A stretch of 12,404 bases of DNA from contig JAJYWM010000176.1 in the NCBI GenBank assembly GCA_021791455.1, positions 1-12,404 of the forward strand. The letters are read 5' to 3'. This DNA comes from a bacterium (lineage in GTDB: Bacteria; Chloroflexota; Dormibacteria; UBA8260; Bog-877). The translations under genes and the position numbers were made by a program. The notes beneath the pieces were generated by a model that saw only the letters and a list, made by a program, of their open reading frames with translations, was not told where the DNA came from and searched no databases. Shown here piece after piece: positions 1 to 6,513 of this stretch (positions are counted from its first letter, which is position 1; each line of letters starts with the position of its first letter).

Positions 1-1
1 T

Positions 2-1435
2 GCCGCGGAGTATGTGCTCTCCGGGTATGGCGAGGGGGCGATCATGGCCGTGCCCGCCCACGACGCCCGCGACCACGCGTTTGCCTTGGCCCACGGGCTG
101 AAGGTGATGCCCGTGGTCAGCGGGGACTCCGCCGCCGGGCCCCACACGGGCAGGGGCAGCCTCATCAACTCCCGGGACTTTGACGGCCTAGCGGCTCCGG
201 ACCCGGCCCGGGAGCTCATCGTGGCAGCGATCTCCGAGCGTGGGCTGGGGCACCCCAAGGTCACCTACCGGCTCCGAGACTGGGGGATCTCCCGGCAGCG
301 GTACTGGGGGCCGCCGATCCCGGCCATCCACTGCCCGGTGGACGGTGCCGTGCCGGTCCCCGAGGACCAGCTGCCGGTGCTGCTTCCCTACATCGAGGAC
401 TTCCGCCCCCTGGGGACGGGCGAGTCACCGCTCAGCCGGGACCCGAGCTTCCTCCACACCACCTGCCCGGTATGCGGAGGGCCCGCCCTCCGGGAGACGG
501 ACGTCTCCGACACCTTCCTGGACAGCTCCTGGTACCACCTCCGCTACCCCTCCGCCCAGCGCCAGGACGTGGCCTTCGACCCGGTGCTGACCCGGAAGTG
601 GCTCCCCGTGGACACCTACATCGGCGGCAATGAGCACGCCGTGCTGCACCTCCTTTACTCCCGCTTTGTGGCCATGGCGCTGCACGACCTCGGCTATCTC
701 GACTTCGAGGAGCCGTTCACCCGCTTTAGGGCCCACGGCATGATCGTCAAGGACGGCGCCAAGATGTCGAAGTCCCGGGGGAACGTCGTGGTGCCCGACG
801 ATTACCTGGACCGCTTCGGCGCCGACGCCTTCCGCCTGTACCTCATGGCCATGGGACCCTTCTCCGAGGGCGGCGACTTCCGTGACACCGGGATCAACGG
901 CCCATATCGGTTTCTGGTGCAGGTCTTCCGGCTGGCCGAGCGGATGGGAGAGGTGCCGGAGACGGCCGAGCTGGCGGTGGTGCGGCACCGCTGCATCCAA
1001 AAGGTGACCGAGGACACCCCGCAGCTGAAGTACAACACGGCGATCGCTGAGCTCATGAAGTACGCCAAGCGGCTCCGGGAGCACGAGGGGAGCATCCCCA
1101 AGGTGGCCCTGGAGACCCTGGCCCTGCTGCTGTCCCCCTACTCTCCGCATGCCGCCGAGGAGTTGTGGGAGCGCCTGGGAGGCAGCTACTCAGTGCACCA
1201 GCAGCCGTGGCCCTCCGCCGACCCGGAGTTGCTCCGTGAGGACGAGGTGGTGGTCGTGGTGTCGGTCGATGGGAAGAAGCGCGATCAGATGACCGTCCTC
1301 CGGGGGACATCCTCGGAGGAGCTGGAGCGGCTGGCGCTCTCCTCGGCGCGGGTCGCCAACTTCCTGGAGGGTCGTCGGGTGGGCCGGGTCGTGGTGGTAC
1401 CCGACAAGCAGGTCAACCTGGTGCTGGCCCGCTGA
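2..1435 (+). CDS. leuS: Leucyl-tRNA synthetase, C-terminal part (5' end outside window)
   Basis: Class I aminoacyl-tRNA synthetase that charges tRNA-Leu with leucine in the cytoplasm. The reading frame is open from base 2, so the N-terminus with the HIGH motif lies upstream; bacterial LeuRS is usually about 800-950 residues and 477 are present here. Visible in order: the end of the CP1 editing domain (GYGEGAIMAVPAHD, about 16-63), the return to the catalytic fold (DWGISRQRYWG, about 280-312), a Cys-containing insert (CPVCGG, about 465-482), the KMSKS signature at 761-775, the anticodon-binding helical domain, and the small C-terminal domain (VVSVDGKKRDQ) ending in VNLVLAR. The gene looks intact to its TGA. 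The tRNA gene begins 58 bp downstream, so this is backbone rather than mobile DNA. Identification is firm. Confidence 0.97.
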   Translation, partial: AAEYVLSGYGEGAIMAVPAHDARDHAFALAHGLKVMPVVSGDSAAGPHTGRGSLINSRDFDGLAAPDPARELIVAAISERGLGHPKVTYRLRDWGISRQRYWGPPIPAIHCPVDGAVPVPEDQLPVLLPYIEDFRPLGTGESPLSRDPSFLHTTCPVCGGPALRETDVSDTFLDSSWYHLRYPSAQRQDVAFDPVLTRKWLPVDTYIGGNEHAVLHLLYSRFVAMALHDLGYLDFEEPFTRFRAHGMIVKDGAKMSKSRGNVVVPDDYLDRFGADAFRLYLMAMGPFSEGGDFRDTGINGPYRFLVQVFRLAERMGEVPETAELAVVRHRCIQKVTEDTPQLKYNTAIAELMKYAKRLREHEGSIPKVALETLALLLSPYSPHAAEELWERLGGSYSVHQQPWPSADPELLREDEVVVVVSVDGKKRDQMTVLRGTSSEELERLALSSARVANFLEGRRVGRVVVVPDKQVNLVLAR

Positions 1436-1493
1436 GGCGGTCCGCGCCCCACCCCGACCGCATCGCTGCGGCTGGCTATATCCTGAGCCCCGG

Positions 1494-1570
1494 CGGCCCG
1501 TAGCTCAGTTGGTGAGAGCGGGGCTCTTATAAAGCTCAGGTCGTGGGTTCGAGTCCCACCGGGCCGACCA
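1494..1570 (+). tRNA. tRNA-Ile (anticodon UAU), CCA encoded
   Basis: A full cloverleaf can be drawn. Acceptor arms 1494-1500 and 1560-1566 pair at all seven positions. The D-stem is GCTC/GAGC (1503-1506, 1516-1519). The anticodon stem is GGGCT/AGCTC around the loop CTTATAA (1526-1532), giving anticodon TAT at 1528-1530. The variable loop is AGGTC, and the T-arm is GTGGG-TTCGAGT-CCCAC (1543-1559). The discriminator is A1567 and CCA (1568-1570) is encoded. UAU reads AUA codons, which most bacteria read with a lysidine-modified CAU tRNA instead. The 3' half of this gene is the attachment site of the adjacent element, so the functional 3' half may now be element-derived. Confidence 0.93.
1523..1570 (+). 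repeat. attL: left attachment-site repeat of the integrative element
   Basis: This 48-bp stretch, from the tRNA-Ile anticodon stem through CCA, recurs at 6514-6561 with one mismatch (T1544 versus C6535). Weaker similarity runs about 16 bp past CCA. A direct repeat of a tRNA 3' half, one copy in an intact tRNA and the other beside a tyrosine recombinase gene, is the usual signature of tRNA-targeted integration. The repeat copies lie 4991 bp apart. Confidence 0.88.
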
Positions 1571-1627
1571 TTTTCGCTCTCGCGGAGTGCCGCCACAGAC
1601 CGCCTGAGACCACCCGCGTCCGTGCGT

Positions 1628-1700
1628 TAGTCAGTAGGATAGTCAGTACGGCGTCGAGTTCGCCCGTCAGTTCGCGCGGCAGCCGGATAGTCAGTACGGC
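1628..1700 (+). promoter_or_regulatory. Left arm-type integrase site cluster (TAGTCAGTA x3)
   Basis: Perfect copies of TAGTCAGTA start at 1628, 1640 and 1688. The last two sit in an identical 16-mer (1637-1652 and 1685-1700), and a degraded copy (CGTCAGTTC) lies near 1665. The first two are 12 bp apart, the same periodicity as the pair at the right end. All copies are direct and lie just inside attL, as expected of arm-type sites for a heterobivalent tyrosine recombinase of the lambda or L5 Int kind. The function is inferred from position and repetition. Confidence 0.68.
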
Positions 1701-2194
1701 CAGCCGCGGAGCCCCATGGGAGGCGGCGATGCCCGATGAGCCGACGGCCGGCCCGTCGCCGGGGGACTGCCGTGCCGGCCACAGACCCTGGCGACGTTCA
1801 GCCAAGCGAATCTAGACGTGGCGCTCAGCGCGCTCGGGAGGCAGCTCCACGACTCTACGTGTATGGCCGTGGCCCCCGGCCACTACAGTGGCGGCCGTTC
1901 CGGCGAGCTTCTCGAGTTACCCATGATGCCCGGCCCCGGACCGTGCTCGAGGTCGCTGGGACGGCCGTCACGGCACCGTGGACCAGCTGGGGTTGGGACC
2001 CCGCCTTGGAGAGCGCTGGTCATCGTGGCCGACCCGGAGTGGGATCGCGAAGAGTGGTCGCCGAGGGTGGCGTGATGGTTTCCATTGATTGCGGCAGGGT
2101 GACAGGGCACCGGGTAGACCATCCAACGGTCGGACCTCAAGGCCCGCATCGTGCCTCCGCCTTCGCGGGGCCCGGAGTCGCGTACTCTCTGGTC
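1701..2194. other. Non-coding stretch, no convincing gene
   Basis: No recognisable protein is encoded between the left arm-type sites and the DUF6941-like gene. An open frame runs through to that gene from 1736, but its upstream part is Arg/Pro/Gly-rich and unlike any family I know. A hairpin GTGGCC-CCC-GGCCAC lies at 1869-1883 without a T-tract. A possible leaderless promoter for the next gene lies at the right edge. Confidence 0.5.
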
Positions 2195-2605
2195 GTGGCT
2201 TCTCCCACGCCTGAGCCCCCGAACCTGATGTTCGCCGTCTTGTGCGAGCGCGCCCTCCAGGAGAAGGACAACACACTCTCGCTAGTCCGGATCGTCGACT
2301 CAGTTCGAGTGACGCCGCCCAGAGGATCTACTGGCACCCCCGGACCTGCCGCGGTCAACCTCCAACTGGCCCTTGGCTTCAGAGCCGAAGGTCCGGCCAG
2401 CGGAGAGCTCAAGTTGCGATGGGCGGCACCGGATGGCAACCATCAAGTTGGTGCTCCCATACCGCTGAACATGAAGGGAGGAGGAGAAGGGGCCAACGTC
2501 ATCGTCCCCTTGACCATATCCGGACTCATGCCCGGGCGGTACTGGATCGAGGTCGAGTTCGCTAGCCAGCTGCTGGCGAGAGTGCCACTTCGGGTGACGT
2601 CCTGA
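2195..2605 (+). CDS. DUF6941-like conserved protein
   Basis: The 136-residue product has the pattern I associate with the DUF6941 family: an opening strand (NLMFAVLCERA), a KDNTLSLVRIVD segment near residues 20-35, then alternating beta-strands, a central ELKLRW strand and a closing GRYWIEVEF...RVPLRV segment. No signal peptide or membrane span is visible, so a cytoplasmic beta-rich protein of unknown function is likely. GTG 2195 is preferred because a TACTCT element (2183-2188) sits six bases upstream, as in leaderless genes; ATG 2228 is the alternative. The frame stays open upstream to 1736, but that part is compositionally poor. Its last 44 bp overlap the convergent gene ending at 2562. 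The family call rests on pattern recognition only. Confidence 0.65.
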   Translation: MASPTPEPPNLMFAVLCERALQEKDNTLSLVRIVDSVRVTPPRGSTGTPGPAAVNLQLALGFRAEGPASGELKLRWAAPDGNHQVGAPIPLNMKGGGEGANVIVPLTISGLMPGRYWIEVEFASQLLARVPLRVTS

Positions 2606-2924
2606 CCGCGGCCGCTGAGCCGACGGTCACCGTGGGCCCCAGCTCCCGGGCAGCCCCAGGCACACGCCGCTCGCGGGTCTTCGTAACGGTGGCGGCCGCC
2701 TGGGTCACTGGACGAGGCGCGTGGCGCTCCCGCACCAGGTCGCTCACGAGCCAGTCGCGCGCCGCCATAGATGGAGCGGTGCCAGGCCAGCCCACCTCCA
2801 GATCCTCGAGCGCCTCAGGGCCCTGGGAAGTCACAAGGGCGACCAGCCAGGCGGCGAGCTCCGAGCTCGTCTCGAAGGCGACGAGCCGATTGGCTGATCT
2901 CAGGTCCCAGACTTCGAACGTCAC
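2562..2924 (-). CDS. Conserved hypothetical protein, second gene of coupled pair
   Basis: The 120-residue product opens with MTFEVWDLRSANRLVAFET and has a helix-rich middle (ELAAWLVALVTSQGPEALEDLEVGW). This resembles short actinobacterial proteins of the form 'yevwD...N...aF.t...al..v..l...hG...l.dl'. The function is unknown. The start ATG at 2924 overlaps the TGA of the upstream gene (ATGA) and is preceded by a GAGG-type ribosome site, so translation is probably coupled. Residues after about 70 are Ala/Thr/Arg-rich, run antisense to the end of the DUF6941-like gene, and may be a poorly conserved tail or read-through from a lost stop. The N-terminal half is the convincing part. Confidence 0.62.
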   Translation of the reverse strand: MTFEVWDLRSANRLVAFETSSELAAWLVALVTSQGPEALEDLEVGWPGTAPSMAARDWLVSDLVRERHAPRPVTQAAATVTKTRERRVPGAARELGPTVTVGSAAAVRTSPEVALSPAAG

Positions 2925-3259
2925 TTCATTCCCTCACTCACCGGCGTAGTAGATAGTACCCAGGTCAGAGCCAGCCTAGGCTCCACGCCATGCACATTGG
3001 CATGGTCACCGCCGTTCGTGACCCGGACTTCAGCCGGGATCGCCACCTTCGACACGAACGACCCCACCTTCGGGTACTTGCGCGCATAGCGAAGCGCCGC
3101 TTCCAGGGTTCTCAGCATGGAGAGCGCCTTGTACGCCTCCTCTTGGCGGATCCGGTCGCGTCCGCTCAGCCCGGCCGGCGGACGGCGTCCAAGATCCCAA
3201 GCGCTGAGGAAATCCTGCTCGGAGGGCGGATTGGAGCGCGTCAGCCGATATAGGACCAC
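2921..3259 (-). CDS. Conserved hypothetical protein, first gene of coupled pair
   Basis: The 112-residue product starts MVLYRLTRSNPPSEQDFLSA, followed by a Gly/Arg/Pro turn, a helix with AALRYARKYPKVGSFVSKV and a C-terminal strand region (HANVHGVEPRLALTWV). This matches a pattern recurring in actinobacterial accessory DNA: a short N-terminal 'YRL.R.nPP...DF.S', then an Ala/Arg helix, 'P..G..va...iP' and '...H..v.G'. No enzymatic motif is evident and the function is unknown. Start GTG 3259 has no Shine-Dalgarno; a CATATG element about 11 bases upstream suggests a very short leader. The stop overlaps the next start by 4 bp. The first 19 bases overlap the end of a transposase remnant, so an insertion may have replaced the original upstream region. 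Confidence 0.66.
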   Translation of the reverse strand: MVLYRLTRSNPPSEQDFLSAWDLGRRPPAGLSGRDRIRQEEAYKALSMLRTLEAALRYARKYPKVGSFVSKVAIPAEVRVTNGGDHANVHGVEPRLALTWVLSTTPVSEGMK

Positions 3260-3717
3260 AGTCGAGCGAGCATATGCGGTGAGGGACCACGACCAGTCTC
3301 AGCCGAACCTACACTCGCATCTGGCTGATCCAGCCAGATGTGCAGGTTGTGGGCGCCCCACATGAACGTGGCCAGCAGGGCCACGTTGGGAAGGTGCCGG
3401 TAGTGGAACTGGCCCTTGGTCATCCCGATCACATCCGGGTTCTTGAAGGAGCTGAAGCCGCGGTCGACGTTGGTCCGCTTGGCGTGCTTCTCCTCCCACT
3501 CGGGAGTGCCCCAGAAGGGGAACGGGAAGATGCTCGGAATCTCATCCGCCTTCAGGGTCGCTCCGTTGATGCAGTAAGCTTCGTCACCGCCATGGTTGCC
3601 GTCGCAAACGGCCAGCCTCGGGTCCCGACGCCTCATCGAGCCCGGCACCTTGGGACACCCCAGCGCGTCCTTCGTGTCCCGCCTCAGGCCCCGCGGTGGA
3701 CTCGCCCTTGGAAGTCA
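3241..3717 (-). pseudogene. Transposase remnant, C-terminal DDE-type domain
   Basis: The open frame on the minus strand (GTG possible at 3648, open back to a stop near 3717) encodes the tail of a transposase. After a Cys-containing segment come PFWGTPEWEEKHAKRTNVDRGFSSFKNPD and a final hydrophobic stretch (VALLATFMWGAHNLHIWL). In actinobacterial DDE transposases the equivalent 'R-R-T-..-ER-.FS..K' carries the last catalytic Glu; here the position reads NVDRGFS, so Asp may replace it. The N-terminal two-thirds with the other catalytic Asp residues is absent. I cannot assign the IS family. It is a relic inside the island and its stop overlaps the start of the coupled gene pair. Confidence 0.6.
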
Positions 3718-3736
3718 GTAAGGTCAGTGCTACCAT
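3708..3736 (+). promoter_or_regulatory. Predicted promoter for a leaderless transcript
   Basis: TTGGAA (3708-3713), a 17-bp spacer and TACCAT (3731-3736) form a good sigma-70/SigA-type promoter. Transcription would begin close to GTG 3744, leaving no 5' leader. It lies at the point where the leftward transposase remnant loses its open frame. Confidence 0.5.
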
Positions 3737-3743
3737 CGCCGGA

Positions 3744-4127
3744 GTGGAGTCGCGTGCACCGCGGCGCTGGCGGCACCCGCTGCTCATGCGAGGGCGCCCG
3801 GTGGTGGCCGCACTCTCAGCGCTACTCATAGGAACCGGAGCCCTGGTTGGATACCTCCTCGGTGTCCGGACACCGACGGTTGCTACGGTCACGATCACGG
3901 TCTACGTAGGTGATCGTCAGGCTTCAGGAGAGGTGGAAGGCTGGTGGTATGGGGTGCGGAGCACCGTATCGACGTGGAGGGGCGCGGACGGAAGCAAGCA
4001 TGAAGGAGGATGGCCAACCTGCCTCGACCACGTCGGCTCCGAGCGGACCGTCATCTTCGGTTGGGTGCCAGCGATAGCTCCTGGGGGAGGAAGTTGGCGC
4101 GATGTGGTCTACGTGGCCTGTCCCTGA
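3744..4127 (+). CDS. Small membrane-anchored protein, function unknown
   Basis: The 127-residue product has a basic N-terminus (ESRAPRRWRHPLLMRGR), one hydrophobic span at about residues 20-40 (VVAALSALLIGTGALVGYLL) and an extracytoplasmic domain of about 85 residues. That domain has beta-like strands (TVATVTITVYV) and is rich in Trp and Gly. Only two cysteines follow the span (PTCLDH and the penultimate VAC), which could form a disulfide outside the cell. Topology is N-in, C-out by the positive-inside rule. GTG 3744 is chosen because a strong promoter places the transcription start on it; the frame is open back to GTG 3696. There is no Shine-Dalgarno. I do not recognise the family. It is flanked by two transposase remnants. 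Confidence 0.6.
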   Translation: MESRAPRRWRHPLLMRGRPVVAALSALLIGTGALVGYLLGVRTPTVATVTITVYVGDRQASGEVEGWWYGVRSTVSTWRGADGSKHEGGWPTCLDHVGSERTVIFGWVPAIAPGGGSWRDVVYVACP

Positions 4128-4446
4128 AGCTCACGAAGCGATACTTCGCCAGAGCGTCGGTCTGGGCAACCCCGCAAGGTGGCCGCTCGCCAGGGCGGAG
4201 CCCAAAGCGCCACTTGAGGGCACTGACACGCCACGGACCATGGGGCCAGCCTGACTTCACCATTCAGGGCGGCTGAGATCAAGAAGTGGAAAAATCCCGA
4301 AAGTGGCGTGTAAAGATGCTCCGGGGCCCCGCAGGAATCATAGGCTGCGTACGTCCCAAAAAGTCGTAAAACCCTCTTATCCGGCGGGGTATCCCCCTTC
4401 GGGGGTTACCCGGAGCCAATACCTGCCTCCGGGGTCGCCTGCGTTT
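4128..4446. other. Non-coding stretch with one strong hairpin
   Basis: No supported gene is present between the membrane protein and the IS1595-type remnant. The only clear structure is the hairpin at 4387-4411. Confidence 0.5.
4387..4411. other. Strong two-segment hairpin
   Basis: GGGTA-T-CCCCC, loop TTC, GGGGG-T-TACCC: ten base pairs with a single T·T mismatch. No T-tract follows on either strand, so it is not a canonical intrinsic terminator. It lies about 36 bp from the break point of the IS1595-type remnant and could belong to an element end. Confidence 0.5.
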
Positions 4447-4748
4447 CAAGCAGCGATGGAGCTCATAGGAGCTGATGCCGCTCTTGGCGCTGGTGATGAG
4501 CCAGATGGCGGGAAGCCACTTGTCAAACCAGATGGGCGAGTTCTCAAAAATGGTGCCGATCTTGATCGCAAACTGCTGCCGGGGATGCCTGAACCTGCAG
4601 CGCCATACGCGGCGGCTGGCGATGAAGTGGACCTCTTGACTACGCAAGTCGGCCAAGTCACCGTGCCATCCGGCCACCGCTGCGCGATGCGGTAGTCAAG
4701 GCAGCGATCCAGGTCAGAGAAGTAGCGGACCGTCTCTAGCATAATCTT
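4447..4748 (-). pseudogene. IS1595-family transposase, N-terminal remnant with frameshift
   Basis: The minus-strand translation begins KIMLETVRYFSDLDRCLDYR...RWPDGTV, the usual N-terminus of IS1595-type transposases, in one frame down to about 4645. It then continues in another frame with SRRVWRCRFRHPRQQFAIKIGTIFENSP and KWLPAIWLITSAKSGISSYELHR, the zinc-ribbon end and following helices. Restoring one G (TGC-GGT-AGT for the observed TGCGTAGT) rejoins the frames. Homology stops abruptly at about 4447 where 'LG.tqkTAW' would be expected, and the whole DDE domain is missing. One ribbon CxxC is also degraded (WPTC). It is a dead, truncated insertion sequence. Confidence 0.8.
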
Positions 4749-5258
4749 GACCTCGGGCTTTCCCATGCCTCGGAGTACAGCACACCGCTCCAGGGCTGGG
4801 TTTCTGACCACAGTTTTGACCAGAACGCCAACGGCTGGCGGTGGTCGCAGGCGGCCAAGGGCGGACGGTTGTGAGTTCCAGGCGGTCGCCGATGGACGTC
4901 GGCGGTACCCCTGGCCGTATGTGAGAGACCTGGCATCGGCGGTTCGATCCCGTCTCTCGGCGCCAAGGGTTCATCTCAAAGCGTCCAATTTTGGCGATCG
5001 CCGAGAACGCTCTAACCGTGATGCTCGATATGACGACCAGCCCGACAGCTGTTGATGAGTCGATGCTGGCAGTCGTGGTAGACCGGCCACGGGCACCGGT
5101 GACGAGAAGTCGTACGGCCCAACCCGACCGTGAGCCAGCGGGAGGCAAACCATCGTCACTGAGTGGATGAAGTGGACCCGCGGGGAGCCTCAAACTTCCT
5201 TCGAGCAGTTTGGGTGAGCCCCCCAACCCCGGGGCCATCGGCCCGGCGCTGCGGCTCG
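4749..5258. other. Non-coding stretch containing a tRNA-like relic
   Basis: No supported gene lies here. The minus-strand open frames have no recognisable domain, and the 'RDGIEPP'-like peptide in them is the typical false translation of a tRNA T-arm. The one interpretable feature is the tRNA 3'-half-like sequence at 4938-4965. Confidence 0.5.
4938..4965 (+). other. tRNA 3'-half-like relic (T-arm, acceptor strand, CCA)
   Basis: GGCGG-TTCGATC-CCGTC (4938-4954) forms a proper T-arm with one G·T pair. It is followed by TCTCGGC (4955-4961), G and CCA (4963-4965), the exact spacing of a tRNA 3' end. The matching 5' acceptor strand (GCCGAGA) is not found upstream, so this is not a complete tRNA. 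It differs from the tRNA-Ile repeat at this element's ends. A fossil att site from another integration is a plausible reading. Confidence 0.45.
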
Positions 5259-6422
5259 CTACGCCCCGAGAAGTCTCCCCACCTTCTCCGCCGCCTCGCG
5301 CTCGAGTTCGTCAACCGCCCCGGCGTAGAAGGTGCTGGTCACCGCGATGCTCGAATGCCCGAGCCGATCGCGGGCGGTCGTAAGCCCCACCCCGGCCTGG
5401 ACCAGGAGGCCGCCGTGGATCGCCCTGAGGTCGTGCCATCGCAGCGGCCGGAGCCCGCTTGCGCGCAGAGCCGTCTGGAGGGCGTGGGTCAGGCTGGACC
5501 CGTTCCGCGGTGCGCCCAGACAAGTGGTGAACACCAGCCCAGGGATGGGCTCGCGCCACCGCCTCCAGGCGACCTGTCTCGCAGTGATCTGCGCCTCTCG
5601 CTCGTCACGGAGCGCCTTCAAGCTAAGGTCCGAGAGCGCCACCGTACGGCAACTGGTCTCGGACTTGGGCGGCCCGAGCACGTATTCGCGCTCCACCCTC
5701 TGGAGTGTCTCTCGCACAGTGAGGCTGCGACCCTCGAAGTCGATGTCGGGCCAGCGGAGCCCGAGCAGCTCGGCCTGGCGGAGACCGGTGTCGATGGAGA
5801 TCGCGACCAGCCGTCTCAGCCCCGGTTCGCAGGCGTCCAGAACCAGCTGGACCGCGGCCGGGGTCAGCACCGTAGGGTGGACCCGAGGGGGACTCTCCAC
5901 CCCCGCCAGCTTGGCCACGTTGCGGGACACCAACCCGTTCCGCTCCGCCCGGCTGAGGGCGCTCCGCAATACCGAGCGGACCGTGATCGCCGTGTACGCT
6001 GCCTTCCCCTCGGAGCGCAGCTGCTGGAGCATCCGCTCCACGTCCGCAGGCTGCAGCTCCACCAGCCTGATCGGACCGAGGTGCGGGATCAGCTGGTGCT
6101 CGATCACCGCCCGATACCGCCGCAAGGTGTACGGGCGAAGGCCGCCGTGCTTGCCAGGGCACCCCTGCTGCTCCCAGTCGCCCAGGTACCTTCCCACGGT
6201 CATGCCGACCGGCGCCCTCGCTTCTCCCCGCTTGCGGGCGCGGCGCTCCTCGGAAAGTTTCTCCTCGACCTCCAGCTTGGTCTTGCCGTAGACAGAGACC
6301 ACCCTGCGGCCGCCCCGATCCCAGCCCAGGCTGATCCGCCCCTCCCAGAGCCCGTCCCGCCGCCGGGTGACCGAGCCTGTGCCCCGAGTGCGCCTCTTTC
6401 TACCCTGGCCCGGAGTCGTCAC
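5259..6422 (-). CDS. int: Tyrosine recombinase (site-specific integrase) of the element
   Basis: The intact 387-residue protein catalyses integration and excision between attP and the tRNA-Ile attB. Domains: an N-terminal arm-DNA-binding fold (about 15-65, with LWEGRISLGWDRGGRRV and a KTKLEVEEKL helix), a SAM-like core-binding domain (about 72-165, TVGRYLGDW...) and a catalytic domain (about 185-380). Catalytic residues are visible: R215 (DTGLRQAELLGL), K253 (PPKSE), H330 and R333 (HDLR), H356 (RLGHSS) and the nucleophile Y366 (TSTFYAG). Start GTG 6422 follows an in-frame TAG and has AGGA seven bases upstream. The gene begins 92 bp inside attR, and two arm-type repeats (6442-6462) sit in its upstream region, so it may repress its own transcription. 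No excisionase gene was found. Confidence 0.95.
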   Translation of the reverse strand: MTTPGQGRKRRTRGTGSVTRRRDGLWEGRISLGWDRGGRRVVSVYGKTKLEVEEKLSEERRARKRGEARAPVGMTVGRYLGDWEQQGCPGKHGGLRPYTLRRYRAVIEHQLIPHLGPIRLVELQPADVERMLQQLRSEGKAAYTAITVRSVLRSALSRAERNGLVSRNVAKLAGVESPPRVHPTVLTPAAVQLVLDACEPGLRRLVAISIDTGLRQAELLGLRWPDIDFEGRSLTVRETLQRVEREYVLGPPKSETSCRTVALSDLSLKALRDEREAQITARQVAWRRWREPIPGLVFTTCLGAPRNGSSLTHALQTALRASGLRPLRWHDLRAIHGGLLVQAGVGLTTARDRLGHSSIAVTSTFYAGAVDELEREAAEKVGRLLGA

Positions 6423-6441
6423 CGGTTGATCCTACCATAGA

Positions 6442-6462
6442 TAGTCAGTAGCGTAGTCAGTA
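6442..6462 (+). promoter_or_regulatory. Right arm-type integrase site pair (TAGTCAGTA x2)
   Basis: TAGTCAGTA at 6442-6450 and 6454-6462 is the same 9-mer, same orientation and same 12-bp step as the first left pair. The sites lie between the integrase start and attR, over its likely promoter region. Their meaning as arm sites is inferred. Confidence 0.68.
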
Positions 6463-6513
6463 GACGCCGGCCAACCGAATTCGCCGCAGCTTTGCTCCGA
6501 TCTGCACCGCAGC

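Noticed and set aside
1285..1805. Minus-strand frames giving GPVGLEPTT and GTRTHDLSFI peptides
   Set aside because: These are the well-known false translations of a tRNA T-arm read backwards; the same applies near 6457-7028.
1736..2194. N-terminal extension of the DUF6941-like frame to 1736
   Set aside because: The extra 153 residues are Arg/Pro/Gly-rich without any domain, and a promoter-like element lies just before GTG 2195.
4303..4695. Plus-strand 130-codon frame
   Set aside because: It is antisense to the clearly recognisable IS1595-type remnant.
5163..6440. Long plus-strand open frame (425 codons) opposite the integrase
   Set aside because: It is Arg/Pro-rich, has no domain, and is fully antisense to a gene with all tyrosine-recombinase catalytic residues; high GC keeps it open.
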